The position numbers were made by a program, and so were the translations under genes. Below the pieces are notes generated by a model. The model ran no database searches and was not told the DNA's origin. It was given only the letters and a program-made list of their open reading frames with translations. A DNA stretch of 64,000 nucleotides from Bacillota bacterium. GTDB taxonomy: Bacteria; Bacillota; Sulfobacillia; JAMCWA01. Location: contig JAMCWA010000070.1 in the NCBI GenBank assembly GCA_023475165.1, forward strand, positions 56,001 through 120,000. Reading direction: 5' to 3'. Shown piece by piece: positions 8,628 through 17,775 of the stretch. The number at the start of each line of letters is the position of its first letter. Within the stretch, counting starts at the first letter, position 1.

Positions 8628-10139
8628 ATGGAAGTTTTAAATAATCTTTTGACCGGTTTCGGTGTTGCTTTGACCTGGCAGGGGCTTTTATATACCTTGA
8701 TCGGTGTTACTGTTGGTACACTGGTTGGTGTCCTACCAGGTCTGGGCCCTTCGGCGACTTTGGCCCTCTTGTTGCCGGTGACGTTTGGCTTGGATCCCAC
8801 TTTTGCCATAGCCATGCTCGCGGGAATCTATTACGGAGCTGAGTACGGAGGTTCTACGACGTCCATTCTCCTTAACCTGCCAGGAGAGGCCGGCTCGGTG
8901 GTGACTTGTTTGGACGGGAATTTAATGGCCAAAAAAGGTCGTGCTGGAGCTGCTCTGGGTATCGCCGCTTTTGGTTCTTTCATTGCCGGGACCATAGGTC
9001 TGATAGCCTTCACTTTCATGGCCCACCCCCTGGCTAAGTGGTCCTTGAGCTTTGGCCCTCCTGAGTACAGTATGCTCATGATGCTTGGCCTGGTGGCCGC
9101 CGCCAGCCTCAGCCGGGACAAAGTCAAGGGCCTGGTGATGGCCATATTAGGACTCTTATTAGGGACCATTGGGACGGATACCGTCAGCGGCTCTGAACGT
9201 TTCACTTTCGGAATAGCCAATCTGATGAGCGGTCTGTCCTTTATTCCGGTAATCATGGGACTGTTTGCCGTCGGGGACATCATAAACAACTTTACAGAAA
9301 CCTCTGAAACGGGGGCCTCGGTTACCGGCGTCTCCTATAGGCTGAGGGACCTTCTTCCAACAAGAGAAGATTGGTCGTATTCCATATGGCCGATTATTCG
9401 TGGTACAGTGGTTGGGTTTCTGTTGGGAACTTTGCCTGGCTCGGGAGCTGCCGTGGCGGCTTTCTTGGCCTATTCCGTAGAGAGGGCGGTTGGTCGACGG
9501 CGGCAGCTTTTGGGTACAGGTATAATTGAGGGGGTGGCTGCTCCTGAAAGTGCCAATAACGCTGTGACGGCCGGGGCCATGATCCCCCTTTTTTCCTTTG
9601 GGATTCCAGGTACCCCAACCACCGCGATATTGGCCGGTGCCCTCATGATGTACGGGCTTCAACCGGGACCGTTCCTATTTGTCAATCATGCCAGTTTTAT
9701 CTGGGCCGTCATTGCCACCATGTATATTGGGAACGTAATGTTGCTCGTCCTTAACCTTCCCCTGATTGGCCTTTGGGTTCAGTTGTTAAAAGTTCCTTTT
9801 TACCTGCTAGCCCCGGTAGTTTTGGTGATCACCGTGATCGGCGCTTTCAGCGTTAATAACAACATTTTCGACGTCTGGATTTTACTCATTTTTGGTTTCC
9901 TCGGTTATCTGGCCAAGAAAAACAAGTACCCGGTGGCCCCGTTAGTTCTTGGTATGATCATCAGTAAGAAACTGGAACAATCCCTGCGACGCTCTTTGCT
10001 AATGTCTTTAGGTGATTTGCGGATATTTGTTTCCAGCCCAATTTCTCTTGCACTTTCCATTCTGGTAGCGGTGGCTCTATTAGCCACCATCTTCTCCTTT
10101 TTCAAGAGCAAGAAAGGGGTAAGAACGCAAGGAGCGTAA
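8628..10139 (+). CDS. tctA: Tripartite tricarboxylate transporter large membrane subunit, TctA family
   Basis: A 503-residue, roughly 12-helix permease that carries the transport channel, driven by ion gradients. Family motifs are present near the start: GTLVGVLPGLGPSATLALLLPVT, written here in two parts as GTLVGVLPGLG and PSATLALLLPVT, then YYGAEYGGSTTSILLNLPGE. A second set is PGSGAAVAAFLAYSVER, followed by APESANNAVTAGAMIPLF and GIPGTPTTAIL. The ATG at 8628 is preferred over a TTG at 8607 because GGGAGGTG lies 11 nt before the ATG. It is the last gene of the operon and is followed by a candidate terminator. Confidence 0.93.
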   Translation: MEVLNNLLTGFGVALTWQGLLYTLIGVTVGTLVGVLPGLGPSATLALLLPVTFGLDPTFAIAMLAGIYYGAEYGGSTTSILLNLPGEAGSVVTCLDGNLMAKKGRAGAALGIAAFGSFIAGTIGLIAFTFMAHPLAKWSLSFGPPEYSMLMMLGLVAAASLSRDKVKGLVMAILGLLLGTIGTDTVSGSERFTFGIANLMSGLSFIPVIMGLFAVGDIINNFTETSETGASVTGVSYRLRDLLPTREDWSYSIWPIIRGTVVGFLLGTLPGSGAAVAAFLAYSVERAVGRRRQLLGTGIIEGVAAPESANNAVTAGAMIPLFSFGIPGTPTTAILAGALMMYGLQPGPFLFVNHASFIWAVIATMYIGNVMLLVLNLPLIGLWVQLLKVPFYLLAPVVLVITVIGAFSVNNNIFDVWILLIFGFLGYLAKKNKYPVAPLVLGMIISKKLEQSLRRSLLMSLGDLRIFVSSPISLALSILVAVALLATIFSFFKSKKGVRTQGA

Positions 10140-10187
10140 ATTGAAGATGTTCTAATGACTCAGGAAGTTCCGTCGGCCTCCAGTGAA

Positions 10188-10230
10188 AAGGGTTCCGGGG
10201 CAGAACTGGGAGCCGGAACCCTTGTTCTTT
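10188..10230 (+). terminator. Rho-independent terminator after the tctCBA operon
   Basis: Perfect 11-bp arms AAGGGTTCCGG (10188-10198) and CCGGAACCCTT (10213-10223) enclose a 14-nt loop and are followed by the T-rich GTTCTTT. It lies 48 bp after the tctA stop and ends the plus-strand operon. The T-run is interrupted, so termination may be partial. Confidence 0.7.
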
Positions 10231-10367
10231 GGAGATATGGCATTACCTTTCTTTACATACGCATTTTTACCTACGCCCGGTCTTTAGACGGGCACGATCT
10301 GGTCTTCACTATCATTTTCAACCAAAATAGGGATTACCCAGATTTTTGCATTGAGGAGGGGCTTCCC

Positions 10368-11834
10368 CTACACCGCCCTGACCGTACCCCTGAGTTCCGC
10401 CCTGACCGGCGAATGTTTCTCCAGGTATCGTTTCAAGGCGTCAACCGCCCGCTCGGGGAGGTCCTGACGTCCCTGCCCGAACTTAGCCGGTACTCCCTGC
10501 TCCGTGACAAAGGCCGCCCGGTAGAGACGGTGCAGATCAATCTCTTTCTCGCCCAAAAACAGCTGCTGCACCCTCTGGCCAGCGGGGTTCTCGATTTTAA
10601 CCAGAACCGTTACCCCGAGCATTCGCTTGATATAACCGCCCATCTGGCCGAAAGGATCGCGGGAAAAGGTCCGTTCCAGGTTTTCCTCCAACATTTCCCT
10701 GATCTCATAACCAGTTAGATTCACTGTAGATACGGGCGGGTTTTCGGGGATGATGTTATAAAGGTCGTTCATCGTCACCGGGCCAGACGGTACCGGTGCC
10801 GCATAGCGCCAACCATTGGAAAAAGCCACCTCGGCCCCCGTCAGATCGATGATACTTTGCAAAAGCAAATTATCCATGGTCGTCTCCAACATGCCGCCCC
10901 TGTCCAAGGGGCTGTCCGTCTCCCCCACAACCTGTCCCAGGAATTCCCGGGACGGCTCCAGGATCGTGGAAATCATTCCTTCCACCTCGTCGTCCGGGTG
11001 GAGGTCAGGGGTGATGGCGATCAACCGGTGCCGGTAGCTGGTCACCCTTTTGCCTTCCACCGTCAGATCGAGCCGACCCAAAAAGGAACCGTGCAACCCC
11101 GATTGAATGACCAACGTCTGCCCCACTACCACCGGCTGGTAGAGGCGGTTGTGGGTATGACCGCTCAGGCAAACATCCACCCCCGCGACCTGCCTTAATA
11201 GCTCGACCTCTTGAGGAAAACCCAGGTGGGAAACCAGGATTACCAAGTCCACCTTCTCCTTCTCCCGCAAGAGGTTCAGGTAAGAGGGCAATTCCTGGCG
11301 ACCATCGGAAAAGCGCAGGCCCTGGCTGAAATGGGGCGGCATGGTCTTGTCCACGATATTGCTGGCTATCCCCACCAGGCCCACCCGCAAACTCCCCACT
11401 TCTTTAACGAGATACGGTGGAAAAACCAGATTGCCCGTCTTCTTGTCGTAAACGTTGATCGCCAGGATCGGATAGTTCAATCCGGCGGCGATCTTCTGTA
11501 CTCCTTGAGGTGTATAAGCGAATTCCCAGTGGACGGTCATCGCCACCGGGCCGATGGCGTTCAACACAGGCAGGAGAGCCAGGCCTTGACTCTGTACCGC
11601 CGGATAAGTCCCGTGGAAGGTATCGCCGCAATCCGCCAGGAGGCAGGCCCCTTTGGTCTCGGCTCTGATTCCCCGCACCAGGGCGGCCAGGCGCGCGTAT
11701 CCTCCACCCATCCGGTACTCTGACCCCGCCGCCGTCCAGAAGACCTCCGGGTGCGGTTCGAGGTAAGCGTGACTGTCGTTTATTTGTAAGATCGTCAACT
11801 CCTTGGCGCCAGACATGAGGTCATCTCCTTCCAC
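10368..11834 (-). CDS. Bifunctional metallophosphatase/5'-nucleotidase, SoxB-like
   Basis: A 488-residue two-domain phosphoesterase. The N-terminal dinuclear-metal domain shows LQINDSHAYLEPH (about 16-28), LADCGDTFHGTY (about 65-76), VILVSHLG and LSGHTHNRLYQ (about 225-235). The site normally reading GNHEFDYG is MTVHWEFAYTP here, the variant seen in SoxB-type thiosulfohydrolases. The C-terminal 5'-nucleotidase domain holds TTMDNLLLQSI, GAEVAFSNGWRY and PENPPVSTVNLTGYE. There is no signal peptide, so a cytoplasmic location is likely unless the start is wrong. An alternative ATG is six codons in. A 570-bp stretch of this gene recurs at 16684-17252. Confidence 0.85.
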   Translation of the reverse strand: MEGDDLMSGAKELTILQINDSHAYLEPHPEVFWTAAGSEYRMGGGYARLAALVRGIRAETKGACLLADCGDTFHGTYPAVQSQGLALLPVLNAIGPVAMTVHWEFAYTPQGVQKIAAGLNYPILAINVYDKKTGNLVFPPYLVKEVGSLRVGLVGIASNIVDKTMPPHFSQGLRFSDGRQELPSYLNLLREKEKVDLVILVSHLGFPQEVELLRQVAGVDVCLSGHTHNRLYQPVVVGQTLVIQSGLHGSFLGRLDLTVEGKRVTSYRHRLIAITPDLHPDDEVEGMISTILEPSREFLGQVVGETDSPLDRGGMLETTMDNLLLQSIIDLTGAEVAFSNGWRYAAPVPSGPVTMNDLYNIIPENPPVSTVNLTGYEIREMLEENLERTFSRDPFGQMGGYIKRMLGVTVLVKIENPAGQRVQQLFLGEKEIDLHRLYRAAFVTEQGVPAKFGQGRQDLPERAVDALKRYLEKHSPVRAELRGTVRAV

Positions 11835-11916
11835 GGGCCACTAATGCCTCCGCTGCTGCCGGCGAGTAACTGTGCCGCTTTTGCAATGGACTGGTGAACC
11901 AGTCGGGTCAAGCCGT

Positions 11917-11988
11917 TGGATCCTCTGGTAAGCTTGCATCTTCTGGTAAACTTGCCTCTTTTGGTAAGCTTGGATCTTCTGGTAAGCG
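11917..11988. repeat. Four tandem 18-bp repeats
   Basis: Four adjacent units of 18 bp with consensus TGGATCTTCTGGTAAGCT, starting at 11917, 11935, 11953 and 11971, each differing at two to four positions. They lie in the 295-bp gap between the nucleotidase start and the end of the beta-propeller gene. The unit is a multiple of three and is open in several frames, but no start codon with a ribosome site leads into it, so it is treated as non-coding. The rest of the gap shows nothing recognisable. Confidence 0.9.
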
Positions 11989-12129
11989 AAAGCACCTTCG
12001 GCAGGCGTCCAACAGCAGCGCCGCCCACAACGTCCCTCCAGCTCCAGGGGAATCCAAAACTGACGCTGGCCAGGACCGGGCCGACAAAAGAGCCCCTTCA
12101 GACCTTCGCACGACGCGTCTCGAAAGCGG

Positions 12130-14757
12130 TTACTGCCTCACCGAAAAACGCAACACCCTGAAGCTGAACTTGAACTCTCCCACCCATAGGTAGCTGCCGT
12201 CAAAGGCAAGCCCACCAGGCATGAATAATCCATCCCGTACTGCCAGAGGGGGTACACCAGGACCCCCCTGGCCGAGTATCACCTGGGCTGGTTGGCCCTG
12301 CAGGGCATCCTCTACCTCCTTCCAGATGTGCACCCGATGAAAATTGGTGTCAGCCACGAACAGGCTCCCGTGCGAGACTATGGCGTTCTGAGGAAGGTTG
12401 AAGACGCCCGGCCCCCCGAGGGAGGCAACCGGCCTCACGGTCGGGGAAAGCTCACTTACCCGGTAAATATAGATGCGCTGCTGCCCTGTCGTGACGACCA
12501 GGTACCGACCGTCGCTGGACAGCCGGAAGGGACTTTCGACCGGTATTGCGAAATCCGGGTCCCGCTCGGCGGGGAGGCCCTTCCAAACGTAAACCTTGTT
12601 CGCCGCCGCGTCCGACAAGTAGAAGTAGGTGTCATCCAGGGCAACACCGGTAAGTTGGCCGAACTCCACGCTCCCGATCCGGTCCCTGTACACCGCGTCG
12701 GGCGGCTGTCCATTCACCGGTAGGGAAGACCACACCAACACGGTGCGCTTGCCGGCCAGTACGAGGGTGTTCCTCCACAGCTCGTTGTCCCAAGGCTCGC
12801 TGGGCAAGACGTAAACCAAATCGGGATAAGACCCGCTCTTGTCCGGCAGCCGCTTCCACACGTAGAGTTTACGGTCGAAGTCAGAGCTGACAAACAGGCT
12901 GGTGCCATCCGTGGCCGGCACCCCGTTGGTGAGTACATAATGTGTATCCAACGTGTTGGTGGCCGGATCAGGGGCACCGATGGCGAAGGCCGGGGTCTCG
13001 ACCGGGCTGGACGGGAGGCGGTCGTAAACCACTACCTTGTTACCGTTATAAAGGGAGATGTAGACCCGGCCCCCGGCCAGCACAAGACTGGCCCCGTCCC
13101 CTCCGTCAAACCGGTAGCCGGACACGGATAGCGCCGGTGGCTCATCCGCCGTGGCTGGCACCGAGTTCCACACGTGCAACGTCGCCCCCAGCATCACCAA
13201 CCTGCCATCAGGAGCAATGGCCCCCGTCATCCAGGCACCCCGGCTGTCCACCGGGTCGGACCGAAAGTAATCGTAAGGCTGGTCGTCACGGGTGGGAAAC
13301 GTCTTCCAGAAGAAGTTGCCCACCGGGCTGGGCGTGTTGCGGGCATTGTGGTCGCCCACTATCAGGCACTGGCCATCGCTGGTAATGGTACGCGGGGTAC
13401 CCATGTCCCCGCCCGCGGTGAGGCATATGTCAGCGGGCTGATCATCTTTCCAGGGAAACTTGTTCCATACAAGCACGTAGCCATCCCTCGTGCTACTGAT
13501 CACCAGCCGGTTACCGTCGGTCCATACCCCCCATGGCCAGGAGAAGCCGGACTTCGTCGGCCTGCCCCCCGCGAAACCCTTCTTCCCGTCCAGGACGATG
13601 TCCGCAGGCTGGCCGTTCCTAGTGGGGAATTGGTTCCATATGAGAATACGGTCGTTGTTGGTATCTGCCACCACCACCCGCTTTCCGTCCGTCGCCACAC
13701 CCACCGGCCAGTTCAGCTGCCCCCGGCCATTACCAGGATCGTTGGAGTTGAAATCGGGCTGGCCCAGGACCAGGTCCGGCGGAGAGTTGGAAACCGGAAG
13801 GTGGTTCCATATCAGTATGCGGTTGTTGTTGCCATCGGCCAGGAGCAGGCGGGTGCCGTCACTGGCGATGCCCTTGGGATGATTAAAAAGAAGCGGTCCT
13901 CCCGTCTGGTTGAAATCGACCCCGGAAAGCATAAGATCGGCGGGCTGCCCGCTCGAGAACCAACCCGATAGCCCACCCGGGGCGACCGGGTAGGTCGTGG
14001 CAACCTCCACTACCCTCACGGAGGCAGATTGCGGCGACACGCACAGCACCTTCAGACAGGCAGCGGCAATGTCTTTCTCGCGGCCGGTTGGCTCCCGGCC
14101 GTCGGACCGTATCTCCTCCAAGGCGCCCGCGCCTATCTGCTCCCGGAATAGTTCTTCAAGCCCCGCAGGACCGGGAATGACTCCCTTCAAGTAGTCGCTC
14201 GCCACCTCAGGGGGAAATTCCCGGCGCGCTTGTTCCACCAGCGCTTGAAGGGACTCCAGCGTGACCTGAGGGCGCAACCAGACGATGACGGTGCGCGTCT
14301 GCGGCTCCCAGTCCACCATATACCCGACCGCCTCAGCCACAAACCTGGCGGGCAAGTATGTACGGCTGTCCTTTATCACGGGGGCAACCGGGATGGATCG
14401 TTCTTCGCCGTTCACCACCACAACCGGCCTGCCCACAAAAAGCTCCACCTTCTTATCAGGAAACGTCAGGGTAACTCGTCGCTGGATCTCGTCCCATCCC
14501 ACCAGGGCACCCATGGGCTCGGCCAGATAGCGGACCGGCACATAGGTACGGTCTTGTTTGATAAAGGGCGAGGCATCCATGAGCCGTTCCGCACCGTTGA
14601 CAAAATATCATGTCTCCCCGATAGTGAACTTGATCTCCGACGCCTGCGTACACTGGGTGTCAGCCAGAACCCGGCCCGGGCCAACCAGGGCAAAAGCGAG
14701 GAGCCAACTCGTCAGGCCGACAATTAGCCACCACACGACCGAGCTCTTCCGCCTCAT
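12130..14757 (-). pseudogene. Secreted copper-amine-oxidase-N/NHL beta-propeller protein gene interrupted by an in-frame TGA
   Basis: The full frame runs from ATG 14757, preceded by a strong GGAGGTGG site, through a signal peptide (MRRKSSVVWW, then a hydrophobic run ending VLA). It then enters a copper-amine-oxidase N-terminal-type domain: EIKFTIGET, a TGA codon at 14608-14610, then YFVNGAERLMDASPFIKQDR and TYVPVRYLAEPMGALVGWD. That domain is followed by a large NHL-like beta-propeller with repeats such as ADGNNNRILIWN and ADTNNDRILIWN. Without readthrough, only a 49-residue peptide is made. Translation restarting at ATG 14580 would give an 816-residue protein with no signal peptide. Family members are cell-surface proteins of Firmicutes. 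Everything after the TGA is intact and open, so the mutation is recent, an assembly error, or suppressed. Confidence 0.8.
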
Positions 14758-14814
14758 TTCGAACCACCTCCGTCACACCAAACTTAGCGCCCGACACCGA
14801 ACCCATATCAACGG

Positions 14815-15087
14815 TTAGTCGTTGCCTGACTTATCAACTGTTCTATATGCCTGGTTTATTATCAGCAGGTCAACATCTCTACCGGTGAGGTCCTCCAATT
14901 TGCTCCAAATGGCTTTGACATCTTCTTTAGTGTAGGATGGATCAAGGAAAACAGCCAAGTCAACATCTGAAGCTGCCCGAAATCTCTCCTTGGCGAAGGA
15001 GCCAAACAAAAAGGCCAAAATTACTTTTGGATTATCAGCTAGGTAGTTTTTGACCTCCAGCAGCCATGTATCCCCAGCCGTAGCCAC
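14815..15087 (-). CDS. MNT-type nucleotidyltransferase (MntA antitoxin-like), probably C-terminally truncated
   Basis: A minimal nucleotidyltransferase protein with the family signature FLFGSFAKERFRAASDVDLAVF (GSFA, then DVD), i.e. the Gly-Ser loop and first two metal-binding aspartates. In MntA/HepT modules this enzyme AMPylates and silences a HEPN RNase toxin. The GTG at 15087 is chosen because AGAGGTGG lies just upstream. ATGs at 15117 and 15129 are alternatives without such a site. After the usual REVDLLIIN-like strand the reading frame stops within about 12 residues, shorter than usual, and no HEPN gene follows. It may therefore be an orphan or a relic. Confidence 0.65.
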   Translation of the reverse strand: MATAGDTWLLEVKNYLADNPKVILAFLFGSFAKERFRAASDVDLAVFLDPSYTKEDVKAIWSKLEDLTGRDVDLLIINQAYRTVDKSGND

Positions 15088-15117
15088 CAAAACCACCTCT
15101 TTTTTGGTCCTAAGCAT

Positions 15118-15733
15118 ATAATACCACATTCTGTCAGGCGGGCCAATGGGATTCATAAAGGGCAACCGTAAATAAGGTTTCAAGCAATCCCTTGCCGCAG
15201 AATGAAGGGGGCTTAATTTTGGGGAGATCTGCCTTCCGGGGCTCATCCCAAGGCGTGTTATCTGACGGTTGGTTCTCGGAGACCTCGATTTTGTTGGATC
15301 TGCAGCGTTATAGGCTTTTCGGGGAAAAGTGGGTCAGTTTTCAAAGGAATTAACATTGGATCAATAGCTACACCCTCCGATCGCTTGACAATGAATGCTA
15401 TTCGTTGTAAGTTATATCCACAAAACTTGCCGGTAATCGATAAGCCGCCAGGCGACCGTGGTGTAGGAGTGGATGACGCCGCGGCCCCCACGGATCCGCC
15501 GTAACTCAGGGTCATGTAAAAGACGGTCCTGGCGTAGGACCCGGCCATGCCGTGGCCGACCCCCGTGATCCGCCTTGGCGATCAGTCCGCTGGATAAATG
15601 CGCGGCGTTCCTGATCTCCCATTTCCTTTATCATTTGACCTTTATCATTTGACTTTCATCATGAAAAAGGCCAGCCCCCCTTGATTCATATCCTCTGGGG
15701 GGATTACGCCATAAACTGAAGGTAAACCGGGCG
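15118..15733. other. Gap without an intact gene; IS21-like end remnant and small repeats
   Basis: This 600-bp gap has no convincing gene. At 15329-15345 it holds GTGGGTCAGTTTTCAAAGG, whose reverse complement begins like the elements at 17247 and 18356. It is followed by ATTAACATTGGATCAAT. This resembles the non-coding end segment that follows istB in IS21-family elements. At 15622-15660 the motif TTTATCATTTGAC occurs twice in tandem, followed by a partial third copy. A short open frame at 15258-15548 (minus) matches no family I know and is not called. Confidence 0.4.
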
Positions 15734-15742
15734 GTGGATACC

Positions 15743-16270
15743 ATGTCACTTACCGATATTCAGCGGCACGTCGTGGAACTAAGGACGTTTTCTTCTGGCC
15801 ATGCAACCTTTCTCCAGACCATACTAAAAGAGATCTTAGACTACTATGGAGAGAGGCTCGTCGGTTTGGCCATCTTTGGTTCTTATGCCCGCCGCGAGAA
15901 CACTAAGAATTCAGATCTCGACCTGCTCATCATTCTAAGAGGGGCCTCCTCAAGGCGCGAGCGCATTATCGAATTCGTTAACGAAATTGAGATGAAGCAT
16001 GAAAAGATGGCCCAGCATCTGTACAAGAATGAAGGAATCTTAATTGAGCTTTCTCCTTACATCCTCAATGAGAGCGAGGCCCTTAAGTTGCAGCCCATCT
16101 ACTTCGACCTGGTGGAACACCATAACATCTTGTACGATCCCCGAGGTATAATAGATCGAATTATTACGTCAACAAGCAGGTTATTGAAAGAAAAAGGCGC
16201 TCGCCGGCGGAGGCGAAATAATACCTGGGAGTGGCAAACGGGATATTTTCTAGGAGGCATAGACTTATGA
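15743..16270 (+). CDS. MNT-type nucleotidyltransferase, partner of the following HEPN protein
   Basis: A protein of about 175 residues with a nucleotidyltransferase core: LVGLAIFGSYARRENTKNSD, then LDLLIIL (GSYA plus paired Asp). In HEPN/MNT modules this protein is the antitoxin and chemically modifies or masks the HEPN RNase. It is longer than minimal MntA and has a C-terminal helical extension ending in a basic run (KGARRRRRNN). The ATG at 15743 sits 5 nt after GGTGG. A GTG at 15734 is possible. Its stop overlaps the HEPN start (ATGA), so the two are translationally coupled. Confidence 0.85.
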   Translation: MSLTDIQRHVVELRTFSSGHATFLQTILKEILDYYGERLVGLAIFGSYARRENTKNSDLDLLIILRGASSRRERIIEFVNEIEMKHEKMAQHLYKNEGILIELSPYILNESEALKLQPIYFDLVEHHNILYDPRGIIDRIITSTSRLLKEKGARRRRRNNTWEWQTGYFLGGIDL

Positions 16271-16683
16271 AGAATGATGAGCTGACCACGGCCTACTTAA
16301 AAAAGGCTAAGGTACGTTTGGAGGCTCTCTCCTTTTACCGGGAACGGGGGGCTTATTCGGATGTAGTCAGAGAGGCTCAAGAGTTGGTAGAACTTCTTTT
16401 GAAGGGTGTGCTGAGGGCGATCGGCGTGGAGGTACCAAAAGTTCATGACGTCAGTAGGGCTTTGGAGAACAACCGCGACCTTTTGCCAAGCGATCTGGTT
16501 ACTGAGCTCGATGAGGTCAAACGGATCTCTAAACGCTTGCGAAAGGAAAGGGAACTGGCCTTTTACGGGGCCGAGGACTTTGTACCTACTGAAGAGTATG
16601 ACCTCAACGATGCCGATCTGGCCATCAAAGAAGCCGAATTCATCTATAAAATAGTGAGCAAGAGTTTCCAAGAAAATAGTTAA
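16267..16683 (+). CDS. HEPN-domain protein (toxin-type partner of the MNT protein)
   Basis: A 138-residue, all-helical HEPN protein. The first helices contain KKAKVRLEALSFYRERGAYS, then VVREAQELVELLLKGVLRAIG, the pattern seen in nucleotide-binding/RNase HEPN proteins. The end carries KRLRKERELAFYGAEDFVP, the form RE-x-AFYG found in archaeal and thermophile HEPN proteins, so the classical RxxxxH RNase motif is not evident. The start ATG overlaps the MNT stop by 4 bp. The gene ends exactly where the duplicated nucleotidase segment begins (16684). Toxicity is an inference from family pairing. Confidence 0.85.
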   Translation: MKNDELTTAYLKKAKVRLEALSFYRERGAYSDVVREAQELVELLLKGVLRAIGVEVPKVHDVSRALENNRDLLPSDLVTELDEVKRISKRLRKERELAFYGAEDFVPTEEYDLNDADLAIKEAEFIYKIVSKSFQENS

Positions 16684-17252
16684 AAGGTCCGTTCCAGGTT
16701 TTCCTCCAATATTTCCTTGATCTCATAACCAGTTAGGTTCACCATAGATACGGGCGGGTTTTCCGGGATGATGTTGTAAAGGTCGTTCATCTTCACTGGG
16801 CCGGATGGTACCGGTGCCCCGTAGCGCCAACCATTGGAAAAGGCCACCTCAGCCCCCGTCAGATCAACGATACTTTGCAAAAGCAGATTATCCATAGTCG
16901 TCTCCAGCATTCCTCCCCGGTCCAACGGGGTGGCCGTCTCCCCCACAACCTGTCCCAGGAATTCCCGGGACGGCTCCAGGATCGTGGAAATCATCCCTTC
17001 CACCTCGTCGTCCGGGTGGAGGTCAGGGGTGATGGCGATCAACCGGTGCCGGTAGCTGGTCACCCTTTTGCCTTCCACCGTCAGATCGAGCCGGCCCAAA
17101 AAGGAACCGTGCAACCCCGATTGAATGACCATCGTCTGCCCCACTAACACCGACTGGTAGAGGCGGTTGTGGGTATGGCCGCTCAGGCAGATATCCACCC
17201 CCGTTACCTGCCTTAAAAGCTCGACCTCTTGAGGAAAACCCAGGTGGAATTG
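16684..17252 (-). pseudogene. Internal fragment of a SoxB-like 5'-nucleotidase gene (partial duplicate of 10368-11834)
   Basis: About 570 bp match positions 10668-11232 in the same orientation, with only scattered substitutions. The fragment covers the end of the metallophosphatase domain (LSGHTHNRLYQ region) and most of the 5'-nucleotidase domain, and breaks off at LEENLERTF. It has no start codon of its own. The upstream junction falls inside CCCAGGTGG and continues directly into an IS-end-like sequence; the downstream junction is at the stop of the HEPN gene. It is not expected to be functional. Confidence 0.88.
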
Positions 17253-17285
17253 ACCCACCCTCCATAGGACTGAGTGCCTCATTGC
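17247..17285. mobile_element. IS-end-like repeat, copy 1 (probable IS21-family relic)
   Basis: TTGACCCACCCTCCATAGGA followed by CTGAGTGCCTCATTGC is matched at 18359-18396 with about five mismatches. A TGAAAACTGACCCAC core also occurs inverted at 15331-15345. The copy sits exactly at the breakpoint of the truncated nucleotidase copy. Resemblance to IS21-family termini is from memory; no transposase is present. Confidence 0.35.
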
Positions 17286-17490
17286 CGAACAAATCATCGA
17301 TTCGGCGGGGGGAAGGGGGCTGCCCATATCCTTAGGCTGCTGGTTCCCGGCATAAGCGCCATGAGCATTCGGAAAATAGCGAAGGAGGCCGGAGAGAGGG
17401 CGTAAGACGGGAGTGTTCCTTTCTTGACGTTGCTTTACCAGGTATGATAGACTGTGGAGAGTGAGGAGTTGGTAAGGAGGTAGATTGTTT

Positions 17491-17775
17491 ATGGAAACAC
17501 GCATTTCTTCCAAAGGACAAATAACCATACCTTCAGAGATTCGCCGCCAGTTAAAGATTCACACTGGAGATGCCCTGCTGGTCAAAGCGATCGGGGAAAA
17601 CAGTATTATACTTGAGGTAAAAAAGAAGGCCTTAACTGGTGGCCAGGGTACAAGCGAAAATATACTTAAAGCTACGGCGGGTTTATGGAAAGATAGAACT
17701 GATATCAATGAGGATTTCATCCGAGAACTACGTAAATCAGATCAGAGACGCCTGGAGGAATTGCTCAATGAATAG
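17491..17775 (+). CDS. AbrB/MazE-type antitoxin (VapB-like) with swapped-hairpin DNA-binding domain
   Basis: A 94-residue protein. Residues 1-45 form an AbrB/SpoVT-type swapped-hairpin DNA-binding domain (METRISSKGQITIPSEIRRQ, then LKIHTGDALLVKAIGENSII). The rest is a helical tail that would wrap the toxin, ending in RRLEELLNE. The ATG at 17491 is chosen over a TTG at 17485 because GGAGG ends 10 nt upstream. It overlaps the following PIN-domain gene by 8 bp. As in other VapBC pairs it should repress its own promoter and neutralise the toxin. Confidence 0.88.
   Translation: METRISSKGQITIPSEIRRQLKIHTGDALLVKAIGENSIILEVKKKALTGGQGTSENILKATAGLWKDRTDINEDFIRELRKSDQRRLEELLNE

Noticed and set aside
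12292..13971. Several plus-strand frames opposite the beta-propeller gene, up to 265 codons
   Set aside because: Shadows of a GC-rich coding strand with no family features and no start signals.
14608..14610. TGA as a selenocysteine codon
   Set aside because: Copper-amine-oxidase-N domains are not selenoproteins, the position is not a redox Cys, and no clear SECIS hairpin follows.
15258..15548. 96-codon minus-strand frame
   Set aside because: It crosses an IS-end-like sequence, lacks a ribosome site and matches no family.
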